A stretch of DNA of 64,000 nucleotides from Zymoseptoria tritici IPO323 (GCF_000219625.1 NC_018200.1:310001-374000); one strand, 5' to 3'. Shown: positions 30,562-42,271, counted from the first letter of the stretch. Notes: generated by a model not told the origin, from the letters alone. Translations and numbers: made by a program.

Positions 30562-33500
30562 GCTATTCTAGACCAGAATAGCGGGCGTAGGTCTTCCGGG
30601 ACTAGGGGTATAACAGATAACGTCGACATAGCATATTAAGACTATAGCGGGGCCCAGATAGTTGTTAAATAGCGCAGGGTTAGTTAACTTAGACTAGATT
30701 AGACTAGAATAAAGCCGATTCCGCCCTTCGAATTTTTAAATTCAAATAATTTTGTCTAAGTCCCTTAGAAATCCTCGGGATTTTTCTTACATCTTCCTAC
30801 GCCTTTTTAGCTCCTTCTGGCCTATCTTGCGGCGGAATGCTCTTATTGCCGCCGGGCTTATGTTATATCTAGGCTCCTAGGAGTTCTCGTGCTCCCCGAA
30901 GCCCTTCTACTTAATTAGGTAACTAAAGTTGTGTAGGTCGTCCTCTTTTTTATCTAAGATGTCTTCTACCTCCTATTCGTCCCCGTCCCCTACGTCGTAC
31001 CGCTTCATTTTGTCCTATTTGCGGCTAGAGTAGTCCAGGATGGACTTCTTAAGGAGCGAGACGTAGAAGGTAGGATAGATGCTTAGCGAGCTAGGGAGGT
31101 CGAGTATATATGCTACGCGGTTAACTATTGCCTTAACCTTATATAGTCCGATGTACTTGTAGTCGAGCTTAGGTGACGGCCGCATAGACTTAATATTCTT
31201 CGTGTTTAGGTAGACTTCGTTACCTACGCTAAAGGAGACGTCCTTCCTATACTTGTTCGCCTACTTAGCTATCTATTTCTTCGTCTTAGCTAGTCTTTCG
31301 CGCATCTTCTTCTAGTTAGCGATTATCTGCTCCGCGAGTTAGACAGCCTTTAGCGCCTCGCCATCTTTCTAGCGCATTCTAGGCTAGTAGGACCTTCGTA
31401 GGTCCCTCGTTATATATACTTAGAACGGCGTTAGCCTGGTTGCCGTATATACACTATTATTATAGGCGAATTCCGCCGTCGACAGCAGAGAGGCCTAGTT
31501 GTCCTGCTTATAGTTGCAGTACGTCCGCAAATACTACTCTAGTGTCTAGTTCTACCTTTCCGTCTAACTATCCGTCTACGGATAGAACGCCGTACTTAGC
31601 TTCCGGCGTACCCCGAGGCAGTAGTAGAAGGTGCTCCAGAATTTAGAGGTAAGGATTAGCCCGCGGTCGGACGTAATCGTAGCCGGCTAGCTATAGAGGC
31701 GGACAACCTCTCTTATTATAAGTTTAGCAAGGTTAGCTAACGTAATCGTTTTCCGGCATAGCACGTAATAGACTATCTTAGTGCAGCGGTCTACTACTAC
31801 TAGTATGTAGTCGTAAGACTAGCTTAGGAACTTGCTCGGCGGGAGGTTAGTAATAAAATCCAGCGTAATGTCGGCCTAGGGAGTTAGCGAGGGGGGTTCG
31901 GGGTGTAGCAGGCCGTACAGTTTGTACCTTCGTAGCTTCGCTCTTTCGCACGCCTAGCAGGTCCTTACGAACTCCTTAACATACCTCCGCATCCTAGGCT
32001 AGTAGAAACTACGCTAAAGCAGCTCTAGGGTCCTTATAAAGCCGAAATGTCCGGAGAGGGGGTCGTCGTAGCATTCCTAGAGTAGCTAGAGCCTTATAGC
32101 GCCTTCTAGCACGTATGCCTTGCTATTTATGTACGCAACGCCCTCTTCTAGGGACTACCTCTCCGCCTAGAAGGTAGGCTTAGCGACAGCCTTCTCCTAG
32201 ACTATCCTCTTATAGGTAGGGTCCTTACTAAGGGCTTTCTTAAGCCGCTCTAGAAGGTTCGGGGTCCTTACCGCTGCCCCGACGTACCGGACTAGGCTAT
32301 CCTGCCCTGTCGGCGGTGCAAATACCTTTCGGAAGAGGCGGACGCTAGCGTCTACTTCCTCCTCGGTGGCCTATCGGCCCGAATGCGACTCCTTAGTAAG
32401 GTCTGGTCTCCTACTAAGTGCGTCGGCGGCGCTATTCGCCTTACCCGGCCTATACGTAGTCCTAAAATCGATCTGCGACAGCTATTTAGCCTATCTAACT
32501 TGCCTCCTCGAGAGGGTCTTCATCGTTATAAGGGTCTAAAGGTTCGCATAGTCGGTTAGCAACTCTACTTAGTAGCGGGCGCCCTCGAAGTAGTGCCTAA
32601 AGTGTTTAAAGGAGTCTACTATAGCGAGGAGCTCGCTATCTTCTGTTCCGTAGTTCCTTTCTGCCGCAATTATCTTCCTTAAGAAGTAGGCGACCGGGAA
32701 CTACTACAGTTTGCCCCCCTCGTTATAAGGCTGGGATAGGATGCCCGATATTGCTTCCCCCGATGCGTCGGTCTCTACCCGACAGGGGAGCTCTAGGTTA
32801 TAGTAGCGTAGAACGGGCTCTTCTGCGAACTTGCGGCGTAGCTTATAGAAGGACTAGATCGCCCTATTGTCTAATTCGAGATAAGCACGCTCTCTTCGGC
32901 GCTAGTTCGCCGCCTTCTTGCCTTTAGTATAGCGGTTTAGGGCGGCCGCTAGCCGCGAGAAGCCCTTAATAAAGCGTCGGTAGTAGTTAGCAAAACTAAT
33001 AAAGACCCTTATATCGTAGATAGACGTAGGGACTAGCTACTCCTAGACCGATTTAATGCGTTCTAGGTCGATCCGCAGCTTATCCTAGGTAACTACGTAG
33101 CCTAGGTATTCGACCTGGCTTTTGTGGAACTCGCATTTAGCTAGGTTGGCGTACAGCTTGTGCCGTCGTAGCCGTTCTAAGACCTGCCGGACGTAATCCT
33201 CGTGCTCTTTAAGCGTTCTAGAGTAAATTAGGATGTCGTTAAGGTATATAACGTAGAAGACATTAACTAGTCCTACCAGGACGCTGTTAATGAAGTTCTA
33301 GAACACTACCGGGGCATTACAAAGCCCGAATAGCATTACTGTGTATTCAAAATGGCCGTACCTAGTCCGGAATGCCGTCTTCTACTCGTCGCCTTCCCTA
33401 ATACGCACCCGATAGTACGCATAGCGTAGGTCGACCTTAGTAAAGTACCTAGCACCGGCTAGCTAGTCGAGGGACTCGCTAATAAGAGGTAGACCCCCCC

Positions 33501-34027
33501 TGTTCTTAACTGTTACCGCGTTCAGACCGCGGTAGTCGACATATAGGCGGAGGGTACTATCCTTCTTCCGTACGAAGAGGACTAGAGCGCTAGCCGACGA
33601 CGTCGACCGCCTAATAAACCCGTTCTTTAGGTGCTCGGGTAGCTAGGTCCGTATAGCCTCTATCTCTGCCTCGGACAGGGCGTACATCGGACTAAAGGGG
33701 ACCTTTCCTCCTTCTACTAGCTCGATCTTTAGATTATGTGGACCGTAGGGAGCTAACTCGCCTACGAGTTCCTCCGAGAAGACATCCGCGAAGTTAGAGT
33801 AGGCGCTCGGAACGCCCCCCTAACCCGGACTGGCTTCTTCCGACGCGTCCTAGATCGTTATAACATAAAGTGCCGCGTTTACTTCGCTAAGGCACTCCCT
33901 ATAGAACCTCTCTAGCCTAACGACGGCTATCGCCTGTCGTTTTCGGGGCTTCGTTCTCTAGTTAACCCTCTTTAGGGTAAAATCTACGTTTGGATTGTAT
34001 TTCTCGAGCTAAGGCATCCCCAAGACG

Positions 34028-34032
34028 ACCTT
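34028..34032 (+). repeat. Possible target duplication ACCTT, left
   Basis: ACCTT occurs here and at 34586-34590, flanking a segment absent from the homologous position of chromovirus 2 (near 52775). Confidence 0.5.
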
Positions 34033-34261
34033 ATTGCACGAGGTACGAGTGCCATTTTATGAAAGACTGCAGCCGTCTTCTTCCACCGACAGGGATCTTT
34101 CAAAGGTCTGTTTTGATTAGTTTTCCTAACAAAAAGAGGGGTCTATCAAAGCTCGCTTTTAATTAGTCCCTCGTATTCTCGTATTCTCGTACCGTCGCAA
34201 TGTCGCATTGTTACCTCGGGCAAGGTAAGCTCCCTTGCCGTGCTTCTACGGTAGAAGAAAA

Positions 34262-34346
34262 AAAAGAGGCGTCGCATCGTCGTATTGTCGCATCGTCGCA
34301 TTGTCGTCGCATTGTCGTCGCATTGTCGCATCGTCGCATTGTCGCC
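34262..34346 (+). repeat. GTCGCATT/GTCGCATC microsatellite
   Basis: About ten imperfect 8-11-bp units within the tRNA-related insertion. Confidence 0.85.
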
Positions 34347-34445
34347 GGGTTCAATTCCTTCTCTTTTTGCCCCGTCGTACCGTCGCAATCTATAAAGGTT
34401 GGGACAGTACGATTCGACGGGGCAAAAAGAGAAGGAATTAAACCC
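34347..34445. repeat. 31-bp inverted repeat with tRNA B-box in both arms
   Basis: Arms 34347-34377 and 34415-34445 are complementary except for one C/T position. Each begins with a GGGTT(C/T)AATTCC B-box-like sequence, and the loop is 37 nt. The transcript could fold into a long hairpin. Confidence 0.85.
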
Positions 34446-36149
34446 GCGACCCTAAAAGCGAGATTCAACCGCTCTTTCTAATCGGCTAAAACGCCGGCCG
34501 ATTAATTAGTCTAAAAGACGACTTAATATATTAGGCTCGTAGCTCTTCCTCGTGCACATACTTGGACGTAGAGAGTCCGCTAGAAACCTTGTAGCTATGG
34601 ATGCGCCCTACTCTGAAGGTGTCGACGCATCCGTGCATTCGTCCTGAGTCGTCCCGGGCCTTATATGAGCTCCGCGTCTCGCTAAGGACCTAAAGGCTTT
34701 GCCCGTTTAGCGTCTTATACGCGACCCTAGCGGGCGGCTCCTAGATAACCTAGTCTATGTCCTTTGCTAATAAGGAGTTATAGAAGTTATCCTACGCGCC
34801 GCTGTCGATTAGTCCCGCGACCGTTCTGGTCCTCCCTGGACTATTTAAGGTTAGCGTAACTTCGATAAGGCGCCTACGCTCATAGCGGCGCCGCCCCGGC
34901 TCCGCTATCCTACGCTACTCCTTAGTATAGAGAACCTAGCCTACTAAGATAGCAGCGTCTACTTAGGGGGCGCCTCTTTTTCCGAGTCCTTCTAGAGGGA
35001 AGGGTTAGGGCAATCGCGCTTAATATGCCCGACCTAGCGGCAACCGTAGTAAGTAGCCTTAGATAGGCCCCTCTAGTCCGATCCGTCCTCCGACTTGGAC
35101 TTCTTAGAGTCCTAGTCGTCGACACTGTTGCTTCTACGTCTCTTTCGGTTGCCCTTGCCTCTTCTACGGCCCGGGTTGTTCCTTAACTCCTGCTTCTAAA
35201 CCTCGATAATCCTATAGGTTTTGTTAACCCTCTCTTAGGCCTTAATAAGCGTAGTAGCCGGAGCCGGGTAGTTAGAGAGGCGGGAGCGGTAGTTCTATAG
35301 CAAGGAGGCCTTAAAGTTAAGGATCTTACGCCCCTCGTTCTCTTCTTCCAACTCCTTCTAAAGGATCTTTAGCTCTTCGAAGAGCTAGTCGGGGGTGCGG
35401 TCTCCGAGGGAGGCCTTCCGCAATTGTTCGTAGGCCTTCTCGCGGCGTTCCGCCTCTGTCCCTATAGAGTTAAGCATAACTCCCTTTATTATAGTCTAGG
35501 TTGGCGTGGTCTAGCCGTCGAGCTAATCTACGTAGCGCTCCTAGTAGTCTTACTAGAGCTTGCCTATATAGTCGGCGGCGTAGTCGACCTTTCGGTCCTC
35601 CCGGTTAGAGAATCTATAGTGTCTGCGGAAGTTGCGTTCTACCGCGCGGAGCTAGTCTTCGTAATTAGTACGGGTCTTCCCTTCGAATACGGGTGGTTCC
35701 TTAGACTTAGGGAGGCTGTCCTTGTTCTTATCGAAATAGTCCGTTTCTACGAAGAGTTTAGCAAGTTTCTCCCTCCTTAGGGTAATTAGGCTATATAAGG
35801 CTAGTTCGCTCCGGAGCTCCTTAATCTTTTGCTAGAGTTCGAGGAATTCGTATTCCGCCCGGGCTTCCTAGTTCCGTTTCTCACGGGTTAGTGCGTCCCC
35901 TTGAACTAGGTCAGCCTAAGTAGTCGAGTTAGTACTTTCCTAGGTCGTTCCGGCATCGTCCACGGTTTCCGCGATAGAGGTAGCGCTTAGCTAGCGGGCG
36001 GCGGCGTCCGCGTCGGACTTAGCGGCTAGTATAGCACCCTACTAGCGAGCGGAGGTGTCGGAAGGAGATTCCTCGTGTCTACGAGTGGCCTTAGGTGCTA
36101 TGTCGATCGGGGGTTCGATACCGTAGTACGTAAGTTTAAACGAATCGCG

Positions 36150-36527
36150 TATTAGGATTGCCTCGTAATAAGGCAGGGAAAGACTAAAGTAGGGAAGTAT
36201 CGAACAATAGGTTTTAGAATGTAACGACTCGATTCGTTAAAGGAGGGAATAGAGGAGGAGAGCCTCCTTCGCTATATACACGGCTACTACTAGGTTCCAT
36301 TCCCCTATCCTTTACTTCTCTCGTTATAAGCGGGATCGTCTGTCCCTTCGTAGCCCTTCGATCCTTATCGTTAGGCATTAAGAGGCAAGCTAGATCGGAC
36401 TGCCTTAATCCGTACGCTGTTGCGCTCTTCGTAACTAGGATGGCTCGTTGTTGTGTTCTTCGAAACTAGGTTGGCCCAGCTTAGGGGAGATAAGGCCAGA
36501 CTGCGCTTACGTGAGGGGATCCTCACA
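36150..36527 (-). repeat. Chromovirus 1 LTR (5' LTR)
   Basis: 378 bp, starts TATTAGG (TG changed to TA) and ends CTCACA. Same length as the left LTR, about 13 transitions and no indels. Confidence 0.92.
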
Positions 36528-36532
36528 TCTTC
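36528..36532 (+). repeat. Target duplication TCTTC, right
   Basis: Matches 29009-29013. Confidence 0.9.
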
Positions 36533-36949
36533 TACTACTAAACGACCGGCTTAACGACCGGCTTAGCGACCTCCTCTAGTATCTCTAAACCCCCTTAACT
36601 AGCGGCGTTAGTAGTAGTAGTAGTAGTACTACTAGGCTCCTTCGCCTTCGACTTTAATTAAGGCGTTAGCGTCGTCGTTGTCGCTAACGAAGAGGGCATC
36701 GTCGAGTCCGAAGGGATCGCCGGCGTACTAGCTACTACGGAGGTAATCGTCGAAGATATACTATTCTCCTTAGCTCGGTTCGCGGTAGCTTCCTTAGCCC
36801 TTACTATATCGCCCGAGCTGTCCGTATTAGGGTCGAGTAGAATATAGTCGTTAGGCTAGCTTACCGGCGATAATTAGAGGTCGCGGCTAGTAGGGCGTTT
36901 AGAGCTAGAGCGTTACTAAGGCTAAGGGCTAGAACGCTCTAGATCCTAC

Positions 36950-37700
36950 TACGAGGAGCTAAGGGTAGTACGAGCTATACGAGAACGGCTTACGAGCCCT
37001 ATAGACTAATCTACGAGCGCCTTAATATTACTACCGGACGGACTACCGGACGGACTACCGGACGGGCCTACTATAGCTATTATAAGGTAGCGAGCCTCCG
37101 GTGCGAGCTAGCTTACGAGTAGGTAACTCTTACCTACGAGGATCTCCCTACCGTCGACGCTAGTATAGCTATTAGTCTATATAAACGGATAGTAAATAAC
37201 GCCGTCCTTATCCTTAAATATACGCCCGTTAGGGTATAGGACAGTACTATCGGTCTGTACGTCGTAGCTAATTATATACTAGAATATAGGCTCGCCGTCC
37301 TTCCTTACGGAGCGTTTTAAGTCTATATATACCTAGCTATCGTCGTAATTCTTCTAGCCGCTAGCGTAGATAACGTAAGTAATCCGAACGGTCGCCTACG
37401 GAGCCCTACCGGTTATCGATAGATTAAATAGCTATATTATCCTAATCGTAGTATTCGTAGTAGCTACGTTGTTAGCGCCGAGCTTAATAGGCTAATTCCT
37501 ACTATACTCCCTTATTAAATAGATGTCGTAGTAGGGCTTCTTATCTCGCCGCTACTTCGTAGCTACGCTCTCGTTTAGTAGATACTCTAAGAAGAGCCTT
37601 CTACGGTTATGTTTCGTAGCGGCCTTAAGAATAGTATCTATCTCGGTAATAACGCCCTAAGCTTACTATAAGATCTTATTACGTTTATCGGAGTAGACCG
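36950..37700 (-). pseudogene. RIPed minus-strand gene of the integrase-type transposon, unknown
   Basis: The minus-strand frame reads protein-like with TAG stops at likely Gln/Trp sites. Visible parts are KKPYYDIYLIREYSR, KLGANNVATTNTTIRII, SYDVQTDSTVLYPNGRIFKD and NSYTSVDGREILVGKSYLLV. No domain is recognised. Its position between transposase and terminal repeat suggests an accessory gene, though it could be captured host sequence. Confidence 0.45.
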
Positions 37701-38879
37701 GCGTCGTATTATCGTCGGCGTCCTTACTATCTATAGGCTCTAGATCTATAAGGGTAACGGTATAAAGGAAGCACTTAGTAGTAAACAGTAGTAGTAGCTT
37801 ATCCTTATCGTCCTAGGCATTATCTCTCCTCGTACCCTTATTATTAGCTAATAGCTCCCTTAAACGCTTAGCCTTCTTAGCCTCCTTTAATAAGTTAGCG
37901 GTAGCGTTAGGTAACTCGCGGGCCTTCGTCTTAGCCGCCTTCTTTATCTTAGTATTCGTACGGCTCTACGGAATATATATACCTTCGCGAGTACCGGAGC
38001 TAGGAGGGGTAGGCTAGCGCTCGTAGTCGCTCGTAGGGTCGCCGTTATTGCTCGCCGGAGCTACTCGCGAGGGTAGAGGGCAGCCGTAGAAGCTATAGTT
38101 CTTATCGCCGAGGGAAGTATAAGAGGTATAGGGTAGAGCCGTAGGATTACGGTAGAATTAAGAGGTAGCTATAATAAGTAAGAGGAAGAGGAAGAGGAAG
38201 AGTAGGAGGGCATGCCCTTATATATAGCTTAATCGAATATAAAGCTATTAGTACGGAAGAAGTCCCTTATACGGTTACGCGGCTATAACTTAGCTCCCTT
38301 CGGAGGGGTCTAAAACTCTACGAGGTTATTACTAGCGGCAAGATAACGAGCGGTAGTATCGCGGAGGTAGAGATATATATCTATATAGATCTTGTCCTTA
38401 TTAGCATCTAGCTCGCGACTATCGAGCGTCGCCGGATAGCTACTAGCTACTAGTATCTCGGTAGCCTATAGTAGGGTCGGCGGAGGAAGGTATATAAGAA
38501 GATCTATAAATAGTTAGCGCTCGCTACTACTCGCAAAACGCTCGTAACGCTAGTAGGCTAAGAAGCTAGCCTATAAGCTTATAACCCTATACTACTCCTT
38601 AACCCTAGTCGTCTCGTAACTACTCGTAACCGCTCGCGAGCCGCTCGTACGTAGGGGGGGGGATACTAACTAAATTAAGTATACTAATCCGCTATCCGCT
38701 AGATACGCGGATGCTCTACGTTAAGGTAAATTCTACGATCCTCTACGCTATTAGGGGGGTAGTCGTAGTTATAGGTAGGAATACTAGGTAAGTACCCTTC
38801 GACTTTAGGCTACTTTCGAATACCGTAGTTATTATAGCTATTAATAAACAGCTCGACCGTAAACCGGAGGATTAGAACG
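37701..38879. other. RIPed interior of the integrase-type transposon
   Basis: TA-rich, CpA/TpG-poor DNA with fragmentary coding character on the minus strand (for example around 37860-38200). No domain identified. Confidence 0.4.
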
Positions 38880-40110
38880 AAGATAGTAAGGAACGCTATA
38901 TAGTTAGCCCTACTATCCTCGCTATAGAGGCCTTTATCGCGAAGCCGGTAGAAGAAATTACGCTATTAATTCTATCCTATAGCTATACTAAGACCCTAGA
39001 AGCGCTCTATCGTTTAATTGCCCTTACTCGTTATATACTAGAAGCTATCGCGGAACTTAATGTTCTTACCCTCCTAAAGTTTACGGTAGAAGAGGTATAT
39101 ATTAGCTATTAATAGAGTCTCTACGCCGTAATCCGCTCGCATAATCTATAGAAGTTAGTAGAGCTACGAGTATAGGGACGTACGGTAACGAGCCTACCTT
39201 TAGCGTAAAGCTAAGTTCTCGGACTATATCTAAATACTACTTAGAAACCGAGAAGACCGTCTTAGCTATAGTACCTACGTAAATCTATATAATCTTCTAT
39301 ATATATATATCGCTATAGGCGTAGAAGTAGATACCGAAGATCTCGAACTTATAGTAGGCATCTACCGACTATATATAATTAGGACCCTTAGCCTTTAGAC
39401 GACCGCGCTTAATACCCTTACGACTACCCTTCTAGCGGCGAGTATTATAGCCTATAGGATTAAGGGAATACGCGATCTTAGCTATACGATCCCTACGAGT
39501 AAACGAGCGTTAGCGTATAAGCTAGGCGAAGGAGTTTACGAGTAAGGGAAGTAGCGTAAATTATAGTTTACGAGTAGACGAATCTAGCCTACGAGCGGAC
39601 GTATCCTACTTACGAGCGTACTTACGAGTATATATATAGACCTTCTAATAATATTATATTCCTTCCGTAGGTGCCTTACTAATCGTTTGTATCTATAGTT
39701 ATCTAACGTACTACCTATAATCGTCCCCTCTAATACCCTCCGTATAACCTTATCGTATTTAGGCTAGTTATCTCTTAGGATCCTTCGATATAAGCCTAGC
39801 TTCTTCCGGATATCTACTAATTGCTATAGGCTAATCTCGAAGCCGTCCTTCTTTAGGTATCTTAATAGTAACTCGTCCGTTGTGTCCTACTACTAGAAGA
39901 GCTCCTTAATCCTTATATATAGTAGTACCTAATAGTCCTTATCTTAATAGATCCTCGGATACGTAGATAGCTACTACCGAGCTAGTATCCGTCTAAACGT
40001 TCGAGGCTTAATAGCTACTTGCTACTCTTCCCTTAGCTATTAAACGACGTCGTCGTAGGTCTATTCGGAGACCCTAAGAAGGAGCTCGATCTCGGTTTAA
40101 AGGTAGTCGA
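38880..40110 (-). pseudogene. Integrase-type (DDE) transposase, RIPed
   Basis: On the minus strand an N-terminal helix-turn-helix-like region comes first (QVAIKPRTFRRILAR, then LLLRYLKKDGFEISL). The catalytic core has SVDAYYKFEIFGIYFYAY with the first Asp, ADYGVETLLIANIYLFY with the second Asp, and TIERF with the Glu. The order and the SVD...YGIE / D-GVET / NQ-IE motifs resemble fungal transposase-like proteins with an integrase catalytic domain, as I recall them. At least twenty TAG/TAA codons sit at Gln/Trp positions, so it is inactive. Confidence 0.7.
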
Positions 40111-40250
40111 TATTAAGGGCGGCGCGTAGTATAGCGAGAGGGTAGTAAGGGTGTTAAAAAGAAGAAGAAGAACGATGTTACGAGTAAGAGAGGTAGACGT
40201 TACGAGCGTTTAGCGCTTACTAAGCGTAATATCGATAAAACGAGGTTTTG

Positions 40251-40292
40251 AGAATTAAGGTAGTGACCTAAACTACGATATAGGACACGATC
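40251..40292 (-). repeat. Right terminal inverted repeat, 42 bp
   Basis: Reverse complement of 27428-27469 with two C/T mismatches; flanked by CTAC. Confidence 0.9.
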
Positions 40293-40561
40293 CTACCTGC
40301 GGACGTTAAAGTACACATGCATCCTACGACGAAGTCTATAAACATGCTCATGACCAGGACGTTCCATCGATCATGATCGTAGCCAAAACAGGATCCGTTA
40401 CATGTCAACCGACTCTTGGAAGATAAACGAAGCATGGGCTACACGCCTATGTACAACGTGAGATATGCGTGGAGCTGGGAGATGCAGAGTGTCTTGGAGT
40501 TAAACTTGCCATTGGGCGTTCATGCAGGCAGCCTGCTCGTCTTCGGCCACCCGGACCATGA

Positions 40562-40931
40562 TTATTTTCCTGCCAGAAGACCCGGCCACAGGTTCACTTC
40601 GAGAGGGCATTCCCAGTCATCGCGCAGGATACCCATAGATGGTGCTCGGTAGGAGACAGAGCCGGCTTCTACAATGGCTGCTCGCAGAGAATTAGAAGTC
40701 GCTGTACTCGCCGAACGTCTATCAGTAGAGTACTTTGGCATCAGTGTCGCGACCAGGGCCTCTTCCGCCATGATGAAGGAGGTAGCCATGACCTGTTTCA
40801 AGGGAATGATCGTCTCGCAGGGTTTGACTACGCCGAGAGCACCCTGTAGAAGTACCTGCATTGTCCACCAGCGCCGATGCCGACTCGAGGGTCAGCGTTG
40901 ACGCTTCCGCGTGCATTTGGAATACGTACAC
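40562..40931 (-). pseudogene. Frame-shifted gene relic, unknown
   Basis: The main frame (40861-40562, about 99 codons) reads ALGVVKPCETIIPLKQVMAT, MAEEALVATLMPKYS and SVSYRAPSMGILRDDWECPL, ending LLAGK before a TAA. An upstream piece in another frame (MHAEASTLTLESASALVDN, about 40910-40855) looks like its N-terminus, so one frameshift near 40860 separates them. The conserved-looking C-terminus suggests a real enzyme or structural protein, which I do not recognise. Confidence 0.4.
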
Positions 40932-41483
40932 TTGGGATGCGGTATTAAGGTGGTCGGCGGCAAGGTGTCGAGCGGCGAGAGTTGACTAGACAACTAACAA
41001 TTGAACATGAACATTCTTGGGATGTGAGAATAAGACCAGAGGTGGAGATTGAGAGTCTTCAATCAAGCAGTCAAGACATGTCAAGATGTAGCTAAGTTTC
41101 CAGGAAAATTGTAAGATGGCAACAGCTTGAGCCATACCTCACGTGAGAGAGCCGGTCAGAAGCATGTTACAGCAATAGTAATGGTGCACATGCAGATGCC
41201 ATATTACACATCCGGCCGCCTCGTCGTCGACACCGCCGCCGTCCTCCATCTCGGCTCCACCATCGTTGCCAATACCACTCCACTCCTAGCTGTTCATCCC
41301 ACCACCACACCACCGCTGCAAAGTCTGTCGACCTCCATCCACCTGAGCTGCGCTTCCAACGCCCGGTCATGCATGAACTCAGCCCGATCTTGCACACCGC
41401 CTCGCAACACTCCATGGCACGCGACCCAGCTTCGTCTCCTCGCAGCTTTCCAGCAAATGCTCGAGAACGGTGAGCCCGAGAGG

Positions 41484-41867
41484 TCAGCATCTCTCTCCGT
41501 GCGGACTCTTTCTTCTTGATGATGTCCGAGTGTTTGACAATAGTTGCGGTTTTCGTAGCCGCCTTGGCTGACGCTTGCTGTCCGAGCGTTCGAAGATTCT
41601 TCGTTCACCCAAGGCGTACGATAGACGACGGAAGATTGTTGTTGGCGCCACGCTGCTGAGCCGGATTCGACGCGGCGTTTCGAAGGAAGCGACCGTAGCA
41701 CCCGGATTTGGCTTTGAAGTCGCAGGCGCGCGAGTGACTTCTGCCGATGCAGCTTCCTTCGTCTTGATCATTTCGGAGTGTTGCGCGCGCGTGGCTGGCG
41801 CACTCCTGATCGTCGTCTTGACCGTAGCGTTTTGCCTGCCATCGCTCGTATGAATGGCCAGATCCAC
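41484..41867 (-). CDS. Hypothetical basic protein, 127 codons
   Basis: The frame starts MDLAIHTSDGRQNATVKTT and has a Thr/Ala/Pro-rich middle and a strongly basic C-terminus (RRIFERSDSKRQPRRLRKPQ). Composition fits a disordered, possibly nucleic-acid-binding protein. No domain. The plus strand is also open over part of it. Confidence 0.3.
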   Translation of the reverse strand: MDLAIHTSDGRQNATVKTTIRSAPATRAQHSEMIKTKEAASAEVTRAPATSKPNPGATVASFETPRRIRLSSVAPTTIFRRLSYALGERRIFERSDSKRQPRRLRKPQLLSNTRTSSRRKSPHGERC

Positions 41868-42271
41868 GATCTGCTTCGCCGGCCGAAAACTTTGTGCCTT
41901 CAGCTCATTGCCTACTTCACTCTGCGAATTTGTTCGTCTCTTGGCCTAGCATGAATGACGAGCGCTTGTTGTAGAAGAGGAAGAGTCTCTCGGGACTTAG
42001 GCTCAGGGTTGGGTAGTATTGCTCGAGCAGCCAACCTCGTCCTTGGAGATTTTAGGCTGCGGAGGCGCGGAGGAGTTGGCAGGCGTCGTCGAAGTGGGGT
42101 GCTGAGAGGAAGCGTTCGTTAATGGAAGCGTAGGTCTAGGCGTTCTGTTCGTAGCCTCGATGCGTGTAGCCCGTGCTGCTGGGGACGAGTTGCCCTGGTT
42201 GCGAGATGGAGAGGCGAATTGGTGGAGTCAGCCAGAAAGGAGTGGATTCGACGACGTCCGGGAGATTTGTG
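41868..42271. other. No supportable gene
   Basis: Short frames only. Confidence 0.35.

Larger units (their letters stand above)
34033..34585 (-). mobile_element. tRNA-related insertion (SINE candidate), 553 bp
   Basis: This segment is missing at the equivalent place of chromovirus 2 and is flanked by ACCTT. On the minus strand it has RNA polymerase III-like boxes: TAGCCGATTAGAAAGAGC (A-box like, 34471-34488) and GGGTTTAATTCC (B-box like, 34434-34445). It also has a 31-bp inverted repeat (34347-34377 with 34415-34445, one mismatch) and a GTCGCATT-type microsatellite (34262-34346). Unlike the surrounding chromovirus it is rich in CpA and TpG, so it escaped RIP or arrived later. The exact ends are estimates, and a foldback element is an alternative to a SINE. 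Confidence 0.55.
30800..36110 (-). pseudogene. gag-pol of chromovirus 1
   Basis: Translated on the minus strand, the RT core reads FGLCNAPVVF with Tyr-Leu-Asn-Asp where the active YLDD should be. The protease has LIDSGA. The integrase has DRCTKIVYY around its first catalytic Asp. The chromodomain has EVEDILDKKEDDL and YLIK-KGFGEHENS with Trp codons turned into stops. The gag knuckle has lost its first Cys (TGC to TAC). All these are RIP-type changes. The protease-gag linker is further broken by the insertion 34033-34585. It cannot make an active enzyme. Confidence 0.88.
29014..36527 (-). mobile_element. Chromovirus 1 (Ty3/gypsy LTR retrotransposon), RIPed
   Basis: Complete by structure: two 378-bp LTRs, perfect 5-bp target duplication, and a polypurine tract next to the left LTR (as read on the minus strand), so gag-pol runs right to left. 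Domain order on the minus strand is gag with a CCHC knuckle (~35010-35056), protease DSGA (~34800), RT (33000-33680), RNase H (~32480-32790), integrase (31500-31980) and chromodomain (30835-30985). The LTRs differ by about 13 transitions. Many TAG/TAA stops and the change YLDD to YLND show RIP. It also carries a plus-strand gene (29671-30561) and a tRNA-related insertion (34033-34585). Confidence 0.92.
27428..40292. mobile_element. DNA transposon with integrase-type DDE transposase (~5.35 kb without nested insert)
   Basis: The ends are 42-bp inverted repeats starting GATCGTGTCCTATATCG (27428-27469 and 40251-40292). They differ at only two positions, both C/T changes, and are flanked by CTAC on both sides. 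The element carries a minus-strand transposase with an integrase-like catalytic core (38880-40110), another minus-strand gene (about 36950-37700) and a plus-strand gene (about 27720-28600). All are full of RIP stops. The 4-bp target duplication plus an integrase-like core recalls Ginger-type elements. The exact superfamily is my inference. It is split at TCTTC by the chromovirus 29014-36527. Confidence 0.75.

Noticed and set aside
34262..34346. CRISPR-like array
   Set aside because: The short units are contiguous with no spacers, and the genome is eukaryotic; it is a microsatellite.
34428..34500. Functional tRNA gene on the minus strand
   Set aside because: A- and B-box like sequences exist, but the acceptor and anticodon stems do not pair properly and no intact cloverleaf could be drawn. 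Kept as part of a tRNA-related insertion.
38880..39120. Plus-strand protein-like frame (EAFIAKPVEEITLLIL)
   Set aside because: It is the complement of the transposase catalytic region on the minus strand, where three catalytic motifs line up.
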